In this document: positions 18,769-27,712 of the stretch, in pieces
Layout of the letters: each line of letters starts with the position of its first letter
Position numbering within the stretch: the first letter of the stretch is position 1
From: PFL25 sp046260155
Lineage (GTDB): Bacteria; Chloroflexota; Anaerolineae; Anaerolineales; UBA4823
Assembly (NCBI GenBank): GCA_046260155.1
Contig: JBJYXV010000065.1
Span: 1 to 64,000 of the forward strand
Reading direction: 5' to 3'
Length of the DNA stretch: 64,000 nt
Program-made: the position numbers and the translations under genes
The notes under the pieces: generated by a model
Databases searched by the model: none
The model's input: the letters and a program-made list of their open reading frames with translations, nothing else
What the model was told of the DNA's origin: nothing

Positions 18769-18774
18769 GCCTGC

Positions 18775-19674
18775 TCATTCCCATTCACTGACTTTATTCG
18801 TGTAGCGCATCTCAACAACCGTGATGGAAAGGATGATGACCAGCAGAATCACAGCCAATGCCGATGCAAATCCATACGGTGCGCCCGCCTGGTAGAACTT
18901 TATATAAATCATGTAGTCAATGGTCGAGGTTTCGTACCCAGGTCCGCCAGCTGTGATGGTAAAGATAAACGCAAAAATACTGGTTAAAGTCCAAACCATC
19001 GACATGATGACTGCATATTCGATCGTCCTGGAAATCATCGGGATTACCACGTAGAAAGTTCTTTGCCAGTAATTGGCACCATCCATTTTTGCAGATTCAA
19101 AAACTTCGGGTGATATTTTCGACATTCCTCCCAGTATGACGATCGCTTGCCAGCCAATCGAAAACCAGGTCAGGCAGAATACGAGCACCCCCAGGGCTGT
19201 TGCCGTGTTGCCTAACCACTCGATCCCCAGAAAATCTAACCCCATTCCCCGGAGAACAAGATTTAAAGGACCATCAAGACTGAAAGCGACCCGGAATAAA
19301 TACCCAATGGTAACAGCTGCAATAATCTGGGGAAGATAAACGATGGTCCTGAAGAATCTCCAGCCTCTTACTTCTTCATACAGCAGTACTGCAACAAGGA
19401 TCCCCAATATGACCTGGAGCGGTACACTCAAGAGCAAAACAAGGCTGTTTCTAAAAAGTTTCCAAAAAGGACTGTTTGTAAATATTTCTATATAGTTATG
19501 TAGACCGATCCAATCGCTCCGGTATAGTCCATTCCAATTGGTGAAGCTGCGATAGATCGCCATCACCATGGGGTAAAAACGAACGAATATTAAAATGACG
19601 ATCACCGGGATGATCGAAAGAACTCCCTGTGATATTTTGATCTTTCCGAAGCTGATCCCCGAAGTTCCTCTCAT
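18775..19674 (-). CDS. Carbohydrate ABC transporter permease, MalF type (299 aa)
   Basis: Inner-membrane permease with six predicted helices and the EAA motif (FESAKMDGANYWQRTFYVVI). It pairs with the MalG-type gene six bases downstream and follows the binding-protein gene after 141 bases that contain a strong stem-loop. Together they make a CUT1 importer for a mono- or oligosaccharide. The substrate is not readable from the permease. Confidence 0.9.
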   Translation of the reverse strand: MRGTSGISFGKIKISQGVLSIIPVIVILIFVRFYPMVMAIYRSFTNWNGLYRSDWIGLHNYIEIFTNSPFWKLFRNSLVLLLSVPLQVILGILVAVLLYEEVRGWRFFRTIVYLPQIIAAVTIGYLFRVAFSLDGPLNLVLRGMGLDFLGIEWLGNTATALGVLVFCLTWFSIGWQAIVILGGMSKISPEVFESAKMDGANYWQRTFYVVIPMISRTIEYAVIMSMVWTLTSIFAFIFTITAGGPGYETSTIDYMIYIKFYQAGAPYGFASALAVILLVIILSITVVEMRYTNKVSEWE

Positions 19675-19760
19675 AGATTTAATTAATTAAACCAGATTTT
19701 GGATGTTAAACACCAGAAAGTTGCCTGTTGATCCTAAATGTACTAATCCTATGTTTAGAA

Positions 19761-19788
19761 ATGGGGTACTTATTTCTAAGTACCCCAT
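19761..19788 (-). other. 12-bp perfect stem-loop between binding-protein and permease genes
   Basis: ATGGGGTACTTA (19761-19772) pairs perfectly with TAAGTACCCCAT (19777-19788) around a 4-base loop. No T-run follows in the direction of transcription, so it resembles the malE-malF type intercistronic hairpin that protects the binding-protein mRNA and lowers permease expression. Confidence 0.8.
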
Positions 19789-19815
19789 CATGCCAAGTGT
19801 CAATTGGATTAAAAC

Positions 19816-21138
19816 TTATTCCTGACCTTTGACGTTGTCCATTTGTTGAGCGAGTTCTTCTGGGGTCATCTTACCTGTCAGCACCAGGGGCAGCTGTTTG
19901 TTCATTTCATCGACCACTGGTCCTGATATTGAGTTATCTACCCAGAAGATGTAGTTCTGGGCCCAATCATTGAGTTTAGCACCCACAGAGCCCGGTTCGA
20001 GACCCAGGTCTTCTGCTGTGACATCTGTGCGGACGGGTACTTTGGTCTGAAACTCGTTTAGCTTCAGAACTTCATCCTTGGAATTCAAGAAAGAAATAAA
20101 TTTTACGGCGGTCTCAGGATACTTTGAGTTGCTGGAGACAACCAGAGTCTGCCCTGGCCCACCGATCAGTCCGTCCTTGATTACCGCGGTATCAGAAATT
20201 TCTGGTGGGCGGATTACTCCTACATTCTCTACACCCAATGCATCCTGGGCGTCCTTGAGAAAAGAGTTCACCCTGGGTGACATCGCTATTTCGCCTTGCA
20301 GGAATTTATTCCATGAATCGGAGGAAGTTGCTGCATCCTGATTCATATATCCTTTTTCCCAAATTTCGTTATATGCGCGCAGAGCAGTAAGCAAGGCTTC
20401 GTCATCAGCGAAATTGGCTTCACCCCTATCTTCAGCCAATATCGGGTCGAGACCGTTTTGCTGCACCCACCAGTATGCGGCAATTTGGAAGAAATAGTAG
20501 GCGTAGCCATCGATCGCTTCGTCAGCGCCGATGGGGATATAACCCGCTTCCTTGATCTTCTCCATAGCGGCGTAGAAATCTTCCATCGTCCGTGGTGGAT
20601 TGTTCTCAAAGTCCAAGCCAACTTCATCCATGATCTGCTTGTTATAGATGAACATGGTCATCTGGTTATCCGGAGTGGGATAGCCAAGGATCGGATTTCC
20701 TTCTTTAAAGTCAACCGTATCCCAGATGAAGCCCAGGATATCTTCCTTATCTGCTTCAGGGATCATGTCATTAATGGGGGTAATGACTTCTGCCAGCGGG
20801 AAGACGAATTCCCCAGCCCAGAAGTTGCCGATATCGGGGGCATTCCCTGCCAATCCAGCGGTGCGGAACATCTGGTGAGCTGCATAGGCATCGGATTGGA
20901 CAATCAGCTCAATGCTTACACCAGGATTTGCATCCTCAAACCGTTTAATCGCCTGGGAGATATACCACTGGTCCTGGGGAAGCTGTTGTTCATTCGGACC
21001 AATGAAACTATCCCTTCCGTTGATCCAGATCGACAGATTTTGTTCCTCTTCTGCGGGCGCTTGTGCGCATCCTGCTGCAGCAAACACGATCGACAGGACG
21101 ATCACGGAATAAATTAACAAACGTAAAGTTTTACTCAT
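19816..21138 (-). CDS. Sugar-binding lipoprotein of CUT1 ABC transporter (440 aa)
   Basis: Extracellular solute-binding protein family 1. The signal peptide ends in lipobox AAGC (Cys24) followed by an acidic linker (AQAPAEEEQN). The body has the family pattern: NLSIWINGRDS near the N-terminus, IKRFEDANPGVSIELIVQS, and the late GGPGQTLVVSSNSKYPETA segment. It should be lipid-anchored outside the membrane and deliver sugar to the MalF/MalG pair downstream. A GAGAGGAT ribosome site precedes the ATG. A 20-bp perfect palindrome lies 27 bases upstream of the start. Confidence 0.92.
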   Translation of the reverse strand: MSKTLRLLIYSVIVLSIVFAAAGCAQAPAEEEQNLSIWINGRDSFIGPNEQQLPQDQWYISQAIKRFEDANPGVSIELIVQSDAYAAHQMFRTAGLAGNAPDIGNFWAGEFVFPLAEVITPINDMIPEADKEDILGFIWDTVDFKEGNPILGYPTPDNQMTMFIYNKQIMDEVGLDFENNPPRTMEDFYAAMEKIKEAGYIPIGADEAIDGYAYYFFQIAAYWWVQQNGLDPILAEDRGEANFADDEALLTALRAYNEIWEKGYMNQDAATSSDSWNKFLQGEIAMSPRVNSFLKDAQDALGVENVGVIRPPEISDTAVIKDGLIGGPGQTLVVSSNSKYPETAVKFISFLNSKDEVLKLNEFQTKVPVRTDVTAEDLGLEPGSVGAKLNDWAQNYIFWVDNSISGPVVDEMNKQLPLVLTGKMTPEELAQQMDNVKGQE

Positions 21139-21164
21139 ATTGGCATCCTCTCTTCTATCTGATT

Positions 21165-21184
21165 GGATTCGGCTACCCGAATCC
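21165..21184. promoter_or_regulatory. Palindrome in the leader of the binding-protein gene
   Basis: GGATTCGG (21165-21172) and CCGAATCC (21177-21184) form an 8-bp inverted repeat around CTAC. Its place just upstream of the ribosome site of the transporter operon fits an operator or a translation-modulating hairpin. No regulator can be assigned. Confidence 0.45.
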
Positions 21185-21352
21185 CCAATTCGATCTTTTG
21201 ACAGCCCCTTCCTTGAGTAATCTTTTCTTTATTTCGTTTCTTTAAAAATTCATCTCCTTCCGCTGGTAGACATGCGCTGATCAACAAAGTTTTCCAGATC
21301 AAGCCTTCCAGCACGGTTTCAAAACGCGGGTGATTTCTGTCCATTCTCCTTT

Positions 21353-22879
21353 CTAGCTGGAATAATTGGATCGAAAGTATGGACCAAGACAGCGATTGAG
21401 ATCATCGTAACGTTGGTAGGCCTTTTGGTATGCAGCTTGCTGATCGCTGGGATGAATACGGGTTTTAATAGTAACCATCCTGGCACAGGCTTCATCAACC
21501 GAAGTGAAAATCCCACAAGCTGCTCCAGCCAGGATCGCGTCTCCCAATAGACCGGTTTCCTCGTTATTCAGCGTTGCAATAGGCAGCTGACATACATCTG
21601 CCTTAATCTGGTTCCAAAGAGGACTACGAGCACCTCCGCCACCGGTGCGAACCTCGGAAAAATGCAGGCCTTCATCATTCATGGCGAGCAAAATCTGGCG
21701 CAAATTAAAAGCGACGCCTTCAAGGATGGCTCTTACAAAATGACCCTTGCCATGCCGCAGGGTGAACCCGCTGAAAACGCCGCGTGCCGCAAGATTTTCT
21801 TCCGGGCTGTACGCTCCCATCAAGTGTGGAAGCATCACCAATCCGTCGCTACCCGGAGGAACCGTGACCGCCAGCTCAGTAAGCAGGTCATAAACATCTT
21901 GGTTCCCTGATTCAGCTGCTTGGTATTCAATTTCCCCGAACACGTCTCGGAACCACTTGAAAGCCATGCCGCCTGTGGGCAGATTTGGTTCGAACAGGTA
22001 CAGACCTGGCAGGTTGTGTACGCACAGAGGAATCCGGTTCTTAGACTGCACCTCTGGATAGGGCGTGGTAACATGGATCACCGTGGCAGCACCAGTAGTC
22101 TCGGAGATGATCTCTGGCGAGATGCTGCCGGCGCCAACCGCTCCTGCTGCCTGATCCATCCCACCATTGATGACAGGTGTTCCCTTTTGCAAACCTAAGA
22201 GCGCGGCTGCTGAGGCGGTCAGCTGACCGCTTGCTTCTCCGGCGCCAGTGATCGCAGGTAACTGGCTGGCAGAGATACCCACTGCATCCAGCATGTCTCC
22301 CCACCATGTGTGGTGGCGGATGTCGTATAACATGGAGGTGCATGCAATCGCACCATCAGTGACATATTCTCCTGACAGTCGGTAAATCAGGTAATCTTTT
22401 ACCAGCAGGAATTTATAAACTTGTTCGAATATTCCTGGTTCGTTTTCCCGGATCCATAAAATTTTGCAGGCGCTCCAGGTGGGGATGATCTCTGGTACAC
22501 CCGCTACCTCGTAAACTTTTTGGACGTCGAATTGGGAGCCTAATCTCTCCGCCTGCGGAGCGGAGCGATTGTCAAGCCAGACGATGGCGGGTCGTAATTG
22601 CCTCCCCTGGCCATCCAGGGCAATGGTTGTCTCGCCCTGGCTGGAAACTCCGATCGCTCTCACTTTCTTCGCATCCACAGCTGCCTGACTGATTGCCGTG
22701 TGGATCGCTTTGATGCTGGACTGCCAGTAGATTTCAGCGTCCAGCTCGGCCTGTTCTGCGGAGGGCGTTTGAAGATGGTATTCCTCACGTCCAATACCCA
22801 GACACCGCCCCTGATCATCGAACAAGGCAGCTTTCACCGAAGTTGTACCCGCATCCAAACCAAGCAAGTAATCTGTCAA
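21353..22879 (-). CDS. FGGY-family carbohydrate kinase, xylulokinase-like (508 aa)
   Basis: Cytosolic sugar kinase of the FGGY family. It has the N-terminal phosphate-binding motif GLDAGTTSVKAALFDDQG, the substrate-side INGGMDQAAGAVGAG segment, and the C-terminal ATP-side TGGGARSPLWNQIKAD. The length is typical of xylulokinases. The start codon is TTG at 22879, supported by AGAGG six bases upstream and by alignment of the first motif; no nearby ATG would keep it. It lies 26 bases after the DeoR regulator gene in the same direction. Together with the isomerase-like genes it gives an isomerase-kinase route (aldose to ketose to ketose phosphate); the exact sugar is unknown. Confidence 0.88.
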   Translation of the reverse strand: MTDYLLGLDAGTTSVKAALFDDQGRCLGIGREEYHLQTPSAEQAELDAEIYWQSSIKAIHTAISQAAVDAKKVRAIGVSSQGETTIALDGQGRQLRPAIVWLDNRSAPQAERLGSQFDVQKVYEVAGVPEIIPTWSACKILWIRENEPGIFEQVYKFLLVKDYLIYRLSGEYVTDGAIACTSMLYDIRHHTWWGDMLDAVGISASQLPAITGAGEASGQLTASAAALLGLQKGTPVINGGMDQAAGAVGAGSISPEIISETTGAATVIHVTTPYPEVQSKNRIPLCVHNLPGLYLFEPNLPTGGMAFKWFRDVFGEIEYQAAESGNQDVYDLLTELAVTVPPGSDGLVMLPHLMGAYSPEENLAARGVFSGFTLRHGKGHFVRAILEGVAFNLRQILLAMNDEGLHFSEVRTGGGGARSPLWNQIKADVCQLPIATLNNEETGLLGDAILAGAACGIFTSVDEACARMVTIKTRIHPSDQQAAYQKAYQRYDDLNRCLGPYFRSNYSS

Positions 22880-22905
22880 GAGAGAACCTCTATACCCAGC
22901 AGCTG

Positions 22906-23763
22906 TTAATCATTCGTAGTCCGGCGCGCATTTATATAATCCACCAGGGTCTTGATATTGCTCGGGATTGGCCCGAAAGATTGCCGCGCCGGAGTAATCA
23001 CTTCCACATCTTGGGCTTCGATCTCCCGGATCGCATCCACGGGCATCCCATCGTCGGTGACAATTTTGGAAATCCGCCTGAGGGGTGCAACCTGGATCAG
23101 AGAAGTCACGTTGTATTTAGTGCTATCTGCGACAAGAATTGTTTCTCCCGCAGAGCGCAGCATGGATTGCTTGACTTCTGTTTCCGCCATGTCAGTTTCC
23201 ATGGCTCCCATAGGGATAGAAAAACTGGTAACGCTCAGAAAATATTTGTCGACTGATAATAAGGAAAGAGACTGCTTCACCATATCGCCGACCGTGCACA
23301 GCTCTTGATGTTTAATTATCCCCCCAAGCAGGAGGATTATGATATTCGTACAACGGGAGAGCTCTTGGGCGGCTAAGAGATTGTTGGTGATTACCGTTAG
23401 ATGATTCTTACAGGCCAGGTTACTCGCGATTTGGAAGGTTGTCGTACCAGCGTCCAGGACAATCCTGTCACCATCGTGCACGAGTTGACTCGCCAACCAG
23501 CCGATGATCTTTTTTTGAGGATCCGCCTTTTTAGACCTGAAATCAAAGGATCTATCACCATCAATTTGCTGGATTGCCGCAGCACCACCCCGGACTTTTC
23601 GCAGTACCGATTGGCGCTCTAACAAGTCAAGATCGCGGCGGATCGTCATATCGGATACTGACAGCATTTCGCTCAGCTCAGCAATTGTCACTATCCCGCT
23701 CTCTTGTTGCTGAACATATTCGGTAATGCGTAATCTTCTCTGCTCGGCCAGCATATCGCGCAT
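22906..23763 (-). CDS. DeoR-family transcriptional regulator (285 aa)
   Basis: The N-terminal winged helix-turn-helix (RITEYVQQQ, VTIAELSEMLSVSDMTIRRD, VLRKVRGGA) and the C-terminal sugar-phosphate sensor fold (VLDAGTTTFQIASNL, ILLLGGIIKHQEL, VADSTKYN) define the DeoR family. Such proteins are usually repressors released by a phosphorylated sugar. It heads the operon with the FGGY kinase. Two ATGs (23763 and 23754) are possible; neither has a good ribosome site. A promoter at 23813-23842 overlaps repeats that are probably its own operator, which suggests autoregulation and control of the divergent gene at 24089. Confidence 0.9.
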   Translation of the reverse strand: MRDMLAEQRRLRITEYVQQQESGIVTIAELSEMLSVSDMTIRRDLDLLERQSVLRKVRGGAAAIQQIDGDRSFDFRSKKADPQKKIIGWLASQLVHDGDRIVLDAGTTTFQIASNLACKNHLTVITNNLLAAQELSRCTNIIILLLGGIIKHQELCTVGDMVKQSLSLLSVDKYFLSVTSFSIPMGAMETDMAETEVKQSMLRSAGETILVADSTKYNVTSLIQVAPLRRISKIVTDDGMPVDAIREIEAQDVEVITPARQSFGPIPSNIKTLVDYINARRTTND

Positions 23764-23812
23764 ATATTTAATTTTTGTACAGATTAATGCAGGTGTAGTG
23801 TATGGTTGTGTT

Positions 23813-23842
23813 TATTTAATCACAATAAATTTCATTTGTCAA
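23813..23842 (-). promoter_or_regulatory. Sigma-70 type promoter of the DeoR-kinase operon
   Basis: On the minus strand TTGACA (23842-23837) and TAAATA (23818-23813) are 18 bases apart. The predicted start lies about 43 bases before the first ATG. Confidence 0.6.
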
Positions 23843-23875
23843 CACAATAATGAACAATTATCAACAAAATTCAAC
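23834..23875. promoter_or_regulatory. Four 10-bp direct repeats, candidate DeoR operator
   Basis: Plus-strand units ATTTGTCAAC (23834-23843), AATAATGAAC (23846-23855), AATTATCAAC (23856-23865) and AAAATTCAAC (23866-23875) share the ending -AAC and an AT-rich front. The last three are exactly contiguous at 10-bp steps, so each faces the same side of the helix. The array covers the -35 hexamer of the DeoR gene promoter. Confidence 0.6.
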
Positions 23876-24088
23876 ATCTTGGAGTTAGATTATCCGATAA
23901 ATTGCCTGGTGGAAGCGAAGAATTTACCTAAATATGTTAAAATAACATTCATTCAGAAAACGAAGCAGCTCCCTACTTTCAATACCCAGAGTACTTCCAC
24001 AATCATTAAACTGCATCTATATTCGCATGGTTTTGAAGATTTACGCCAGACGATCAGCGATTAATTCTGGAAACAGGAGAGGTAGAAA

Positions 24089-25084
24089 ATGAGAAAAATT
24101 AGATGGGGTGTCATCAGCACCGCCAGCATTGGCTTGGATGAAGTCTTACCCGCAATGCAAAAAGGCGAACACACACAGCTCGTAGCGATTGCCTCCCGCA
24201 GCCTGGAGAAAGCTCAATCGGCAGCAGTACAGCTTGGTATTCCAAACGCGTATGGCTCCTATGCTGAACTTTTAGCTGATCCAGAAATCGATGCCGTTTA
24301 CATCCCTCTCCCCAATCACCTGCATGTCCCCTGGTCGCTCAAAGCGTTAGAAGCGGGCAAGCATGTCCTTTGTGAAAAACCATTGGGGTTGGATGCCGAT
24401 GACGCTCGCCAGCTGTTAGAAGCCTCCCAGCACTACCCACATTTGAAAGTGATGGAAGCCTTTATGTATCGCTTCCACCCACAGTGGAAGCTGGCTCAAG
24501 AACTCATCAAGAGCGGGGAGATCGGCGAGCTGCACGCCATCCATACTTTCTTTAATTATTACCTGCCGGACCCCACCAACATCCGCAATATGGTCGATAT
24601 CGGTGGAGGCGGTTTGCTGGATGTGGGCTGTTACGCTGTATCTTTATCGAGGTTAATTTTCGAAAGTGAGCCCAAGCGGGTTTTTGCAGCCATGGAACTG
24701 GATCCCCAATTTAAAACCGACCGGTTAACCACCGGGATACTGGAATTCGAAAAAGGAATCGCCACCTTTACCTGTGCGACGCAACTTTCCGATTTCCAGC
24801 GAGTCAACCTCTTGGGTGATCAGGGTTACATCAGCCTCGAAATCCCCTTTAACCCACCGGTTGATAGGCCAACTCATCTCAGCCTGCACAACAACAGCGG
24901 GAAGCGAGAGTTCGAATTAGAAATTTGCGACCAGTTTACAATCCAGGGTGATCAGTTTTCGCAAGCCATCCTGGAAGATACACCCGTCCCGACCCCGCTG
25001 GATGACGCAATTGCTAACATGATGGTCATCGACGCCTTGTTCCAGAGCGCCAATAAGGGGTGTTGGGTATCCGGACTGGACTAA
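24089..25084 (+). CDS. Gfo/Idh/MocA family NAD(P)-dependent oxidoreductase (331 aa)
   Basis: The N-terminal Rossmann domain (RWGVISTASIG, VAIASRSLEKAQSAA) and the hallmark CEKPLGLDADDA containing the catalytic-site lysine define the family. The C-terminal sheet domain (MYRFHPQWKLAQELI, GGGGLLDVGCYAVSLSRLI) also fits. These enzymes oxidise or reduce sugar hydroxyls (for example myo-inositol, glucose-fructose or xylose dehydrogenases). AGGAGAGG precedes the ATG. It is divergent from the DeoR gene across the operator region, and ends three bases from the convergent isomerase-like gene. The likely role is sugar dehydrogenation in the same catabolic unit; inference. Confidence 0.88.
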   Translation: MRKIRWGVISTASIGLDEVLPAMQKGEHTQLVAIASRSLEKAQSAAVQLGIPNAYGSYAELLADPEIDAVYIPLPNHLHVPWSLKALEAGKHVLCEKPLGLDADDARQLLEASQHYPHLKVMEAFMYRFHPQWKLAQELIKSGEIGELHAIHTFFNYYLPDPTNIRNMVDIGGGGLLDVGCYAVSLSRLIFESEPKRVFAAMELDPQFKTDRLTTGILEFEKGIATFTCATQLSDFQRVNLLGDQGYISLEIPFNPPVDRPTHLSLHNNSGKREFELEICDQFTIQGDQFSQAILEDTPVPTPLDDAIANMMVIDALFQSANKGCWVSGLD

Positions 25085-25087
25085 ACC

Positions 25088-26434
25088 TCAAATCACTTCG
25101 ATATCCAGCAGATCACATAGGTCCACGAGTTTCTGGCGGTGGTCGCCATAAACCATCGCATAGTGCTGGGAGAGTGCTTTCTGCGTGAATTCTTCAACAC
25201 TACCATCGGGGATGATCTCCAGCGATGGAAAGTTCGGCGCAGGTGGAGCCCATCCCAGCTCCTCCCATGAGCGTGGTTTTAATCCCTCACCGGTGATGAC
25301 GTGCATCCGATAGCGCTCACCATGCAATGAAATCCTGGCCAGGGTGACAGGCCCGGTCTTCATCTGGCCGGTGTTGACAATCCCACCAGAAGATCCGCCC
25401 CAGGTATGGCCACGCACGCTGACTTTTTCACCATCTATAAATGAGGTGGGCACGAAGCCGCAGACACCGGTTAAAAGGCGGTCAGGGAAATACTCATACA
25501 TCTCCAGGAAGGTCGTCGATTGCCCGGTCAGCAGCCCGAGCATGGTTTGGGTGATCATCCCGGGCACGTCATTCTCGCAGACAAAGTGTGCCTTATCGCC
25601 TAACATCGACTGGGCCATGCAGGCAGTGCATCCCATATATTTCGTCACCCCATAGACACATTTCGTGGAGGCTGCCAGGTAGCCGCGCTGGTCGATTTTT
25701 TCGTTGAGTACCAGGGTCAGGCGGGCAACACGCTCCAAAATCTGTGGAGCAACTGGCTGCTCGAACTCCCAGGCGGATTGCCACTCCTTGATCTGGTTTC
25801 CTACCATCTCGTCTGGCAGATCCTGCATGGCTTGCTCGATCTCGAGCATATCGTAGCTCTCAACCTCGACCCCAAGTTTTTTCCGCACTTCCAACCCGTC
25901 GAACATCAAAGAATACAAACCCATATCAGCGTAACCCATCATACCGATCCGGGAGTGAGCCAGGACATTAACAGCTTTCGCAGCCAGACAAAAATCGCGA
26001 ACCTGATCCAGGCTCATTGGGCTGTCTGGATAATCGTAAATATACTTGAGGTTTGCGCCGAGCACTTTAAGCGTGTCCAGTGCAGCGGATGTCCCGGCCT
26101 GGGCGGCCGGTGAGACCAGGCGACCATTCACAGTATACCCACCCCGGCCCCACATCAAGATTGGCAGGTGCAGGTAATCCCGTAGAATACCCACGATCAC
26201 TGGTGTCTCTGTCCAGGCGATCACACATGCGATAATCGCATCAAATTCCTTGCCTCTCAATTGATCCAATCCGCGAGGTACATCGTCAAAACCTGTCATC
26301 GGATCAGTTTCAGTGACCTGGATTCCCATCTCGCGCAGGGCATCAGCTGCTTCCCTGCCGCGCTCAGCGATCACCTCTTGGGGATAACCATAAAAACCAA
26401 ATGCAGAAAAACCTACACGAATATCGTCAAGCAT
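25088..26434 (-). CDS. L-fucose isomerase-like protein (448 aa)
   Basis: The third isomerase-fold protein of the region and a close paralogue of 16463-17878: shared MGYADMGLYSLMFDG-type segment, CENDVPGMITQTMLGLLTGQ, TGPVTLARISLHGERYRMH, GDHRQKLVDLCDL. It has the extra cysteine-rich stretch VTKYMGCTACMAQSML not present in the paralogue. GGAGGTG lies just before the ATG. It is downstream of the aldolase and M24 genes on the same strand, so isomerisation followed by aldol cleavage could be encoded by one transcript. Substrate not identifiable. Confidence 0.8.
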   Translation of the reverse strand: MLDDIRVGFSAFGFYGYPQEVIAERGREAADALREMGIQVTETDPMTGFDDVPRGLDQLRGKEFDAIIACVIAWTETPVIVGILRDYLHLPILMWGRGGYTVNGRLVSPAAQAGTSAALDTLKVLGANLKYIYDYPDSPMSLDQVRDFCLAAKAVNVLAHSRIGMMGYADMGLYSLMFDGLEVRKKLGVEVESYDMLEIEQAMQDLPDEMVGNQIKEWQSAWEFEQPVAPQILERVARLTLVLNEKIDQRGYLAASTKCVYGVTKYMGCTACMAQSMLGDKAHFVCENDVPGMITQTMLGLLTGQSTTFLEMYEYFPDRLLTGVCGFVPTSFIDGEKVSVRGHTWGGSSGGIVNTGQMKTGPVTLARISLHGERYRMHVITGEGLKPRSWEELGWAPPAPNFPSLEIIPDGSVEEFTQKALSQHYAMVYGDHRQKLVDLCDLLDIEVI

Positions 26435-26486
26435 GCTTCACCTCCATTTAATACGATTCATTACAAGCAGACTCACAGCTGCCTCA

Positions 26487-26517
26487 AACCCCGGATGAGT
26501 AATCTCATGTCGGGGTT
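26487..26517 (-). other. Intercistronic stem-loop
   Basis: AACCCCG (26487-26493) pairs with CGGGGTT (26511-26517), and ATGAG with CTCAT inside it. It lies between the M24 and isomerase-like genes, with no T-run on the transcribed side. Confidence 0.5.
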
Positions 26518-26589
26518 GAAGGTCCGGCGGACGATCGATCATATGTATTGTGAATTTACTCTCGCACCTGCCGCAGTTAAATTTCACAG

Positions 26590-27681
26590 CTACACCACAG
26601 TCAGGATCGCAGGTCGCTCCCATTTTTGATCACCCAGCATCACAGTGAGTGATGGCCAATCACCCGTGACGGTGAGGAACTCGCTTCCAGTTTCGTGCAC
26701 GATCATCGTATCTTCGGATTTTATCCCGGTGATGGATGGGTTCCAGGCGAAACCCTGTTCTGCGAGCACAATTTGATCACAGGTTAGAGTGCCGTCATAA
26801 TCACGTGATAGATAACCAGCTGCACCGCCCTGGTTGTGCTTCCGCCACTCATCTGGAAAGCCCACCTCCGCGTAAGCATTAACACCCTGTTGGAAGACAT
26901 CCGCAACCCTGCTCCCAGTCGTCGTAGCCGCGTTGAAAGTGGCATCTACATAAGCACAGGCTTCCTGCCTGTGCTCCAGTTCAGACGGGAGGGATCCAAA
27001 ATGAACAAATCGTGTTGCTGAAGCCACCAACCCCCAGCGACGTCCGCAGATCACCAACATCGCATATTGCTGCAGCTGTTTTTGAGTGGGGATAGGGTGG
27101 CGATATTGGCGAATCCGCTCATCCGCTCCGACCAGCAGCAGCACCGGTGTGATCCCTCGATCGAGCACCTGGGATGCGATCATCCCGGAGATCTGTCCTT
27201 CGCTCATCCCGGGACGTACAGCTCTGGCGGCATCCTCGATCGCTTGCCCGGTATGGTAACCCAGCCAGCGATAGCGTTCGACTTCTTCCGGGGTTAATTG
27301 GTAACGCAGGTGTGAGAATTCCATCGATAAATCCGGTGCGCCAAGTCCTGGCCAATCGGATGCCCAGCGCAACTCCTGGACGAGTTCGTCAAAGCGTGGT
27401 ACCCCTTCATACCAGGGTGTTACGTGAAACTCGTATCCTAGGTCTTCGAGACGGTCTTCATCCCGCAAACGCGGGTGCTCAATCGAGTTACAGATTACAT
27501 AATCCTTATTGCGGGTTACCAATAAACCTGCCTCTGCACGATCGGAATTGATCATCACAACCGGTTCCAGTCCACCAGTGAGCCAGGCAAAGTTTGCTAC
27601 CTGGGAGATGTAAATCGCATCCAGATTGTGCTGGTCAAAAAAAATCTGCAATCTTTGCTTCTTCTCGGTCAGCTCATCCAT
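26590..27681 (-). CDS. M24 'pita-bread' family protein without metal ligands, creatinase-like (363 aa)
   Basis: The fold is that of creatinase, prolidase and methionine aminopeptidase: an N-terminal domain (LDAIYISQVANFAWLTGGLE) and a C-terminal catalytic domain (PGMSEGQISGMIASQV, KSEDTMIVHETGSEFLTV). Most metal ligands of the peptidases are absent. The two aspartates expected around CGRRWGLVASATRFV are replaced, and the glutamate before the second half reads NPSITG; one histidine (KHNQGG) and the last glutamate (SEDT) remain. Creatinase itself works without metal, so a metal-free hydrolase or a binding protein is likely. The ATG at 27681 is preferred; an upstream ATG at 27726 would overlap the aldolase gene by 14 bases. 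It sits between an aldolase and an isomerase-like gene. Confidence 0.78.
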   Translation of the reverse strand: MDELTEKKQRLQIFFDQHNLDAIYISQVANFAWLTGGLEPVVMINSDRAEAGLLVTRNKDYVICNSIEHPRLRDEDRLEDLGYEFHVTPWYEGVPRFDELVQELRWASDWPGLGAPDLSMEFSHLRYQLTPEEVERYRWLGYHTGQAIEDAARAVRPGMSEGQISGMIASQVLDRGITPVLLLVGADERIRQYRHPIPTQKQLQQYAMLVICGRRWGLVASATRFVHFGSLPSELEHRQEACAYVDATFNAATTTGSRVADVFQQGVNAYAEVGFPDEWRKHNQGGAAGYLSRDYDGTLTCDQIVLAEQGFAWNPSITGIKSEDTMIVHETGSEFLTVTGDWPSLTVMLGDQKWERPAILTVV

Positions 27682-27712
27682 AATTCCCGCTCGTTTCTGA
27701 TGCTCCCAGGGA

